Shown: positions 5,769 to 5,960 of the stretch, one piece after another | Position numbering within the stretch: position 1 is the first letter of the stretch | How the letters are laid out: every line of letters begins with the position of its first letter | From: an uncultured Pseudogracilibacillus sp. | GTDB lineage: Bacteria > Bacillota > Bacilli > Bacillales > Amphibacillaceae | DNA length: 5,960 nucleotides | Direction: 5' to 3' | Assembly (NCBI GenBank): GCA_937960785.1 | Contig: CALGOZ010000036.1 | Location: forward strand, 1 to 5,960 | Notes under the pieces: model-generated | Seen by the model: only the letters and a program-made list of their open reading frames with translations | What the model was told of the DNA's origin: nothing | Database searches by the model: none | Program-made: the position numbers and the translations under genes

Positions 5769-5903
5769 TTATTGAGCTTTACCATAAAAAGAATGCATGT
5801 TAGGTTTTTTTCTATAAGCATGCCAATGATAGTATTTTCCTTTTTTATCTTTGTCTATTTCATGGAAAGGTGTACCATGTGGATTAGCTCCTTTTGCAAC
5901 CGC
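5769..5903 (-). pseudogene. C-terminal remnant of a probable secreted polymorphic toxin
   Basis: A 44-codon open stretch on the minus strand, ending in TAA at 5769-5771, reads as a compact, aromatic- and histidine-rich domain end: GANPHGTPFHEIDKD, then KYYHWHAYRKKPNMHSFYG. Glycine-proline turns and a closing H-S-F-Y-G resemble the ends of C-terminal toxin tips in Bacillus LXG or YD-repeat proteins, where a small immunity gene follows directly, as seen here. An in-frame TAA at 5904-5906 cuts the reading frame at its upstream side, and no start codon or ribosome binding site introduces it, so it is probably the tail of a broken gene. The toxin assignment is from pattern memory and may be wrong; the fact that this stretch is protein-like is more secure. 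Confidence 0.5.
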
Positions 5904-5960
5904 TTAGATCATCATGCCGCTTGGAAACAAGATGTATCGCATTTCTTTGAGCTTGCAAGA
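5904..5960. other. unassigned sequence at the right edge, possible rearrangement junction
   Basis: The base composition is more even than in the minus-strand genes beside it. On the plus strand one frame stays open to the window edge and reads LDHHAAWKQDVSHFFELAR; on the minus strand the frame of the toxin fragment reads KLKEMRYILFPSGMMI before the TAA. I cannot identify either. It could be the end of an inserted element or an orphan toxin or immunity segment. Confidence 0.3.

Overview
The window looks like a chromosomal piece of a low-to-moderate GC member of the Bacillaceae. The order ecfA1-ecfA2-ecfT-truA-rplM-rpsI is the arrangement found downstream of rplQ at the end of the S10-spc-alpha ribosomal protein cluster in Bacillus and relatives. 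The L13 and S9 proteins have the lengths (145 and 130 aa) and sequence typical of Bacillus, and the genes carry strong GGAGG-type ribosome binding sites. rplQ itself is not in the window.

Layout. Bases 1-200 hold a tandem array with an exact 51-bp period (three clear units and a decayed fourth), which has inverted-repeat cores and sits where only a short rplQ-ecfA1 spacer would be expected. Bases 200-365 are non-coding and end in a likely promoter and the ecfA1 ribosome binding site. Bases 381-2852 encode the energising module of an energy-coupling factor (ECF) vitamin/micronutrient transporter: two ATPases and the transmembrane coupling protein, packed with 25-bp and 8-bp overlaps. truA (tRNA pseudouridine synthase) follows after 12 bp and is probably co-transcribed. 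A consensus promoter (TTGACA-17-TATTAT) and a structured leader precede rplM-rpsI, the L13-S9 pair, which ends at two successive terminator-like hairpins.

Right side. After rpsI the conserved cluster stops and accessory DNA begins. About 480 bp without a convincing gene (4730-5209) contains several inverted repeats, among them two adjacent perfect palindromic hairpins (11-bp and 13-bp stems). On the minus strand lie a 175-aa protein of unknown function and, just upstream of it in transcription order, a 44-codon open stretch that reads like the extreme C-terminus of a secreted polymorphic toxin. Its upstream part is cut off by an in-frame stop and what may be a rearrangement junction near base 5903. 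The arrangement suggests an orphaned or decaying toxin-immunity module inserted beside the ribosomal protein cluster; the immunity role is an inference from position and not from a recognised family.

How the genes work together. EcfA1 and EcfA2 form the ATPase heterodimer that drives EcfT, which in turn engages exchangeable substrate-binding S components encoded elsewhere. TruA, L13 and S9 serve tRNA modification and ribosome assembly. No complete new system is evident. The least explained parts are the 51-bp repeat array, the hairpin-rich spacer and the toxin-immunity remnant.
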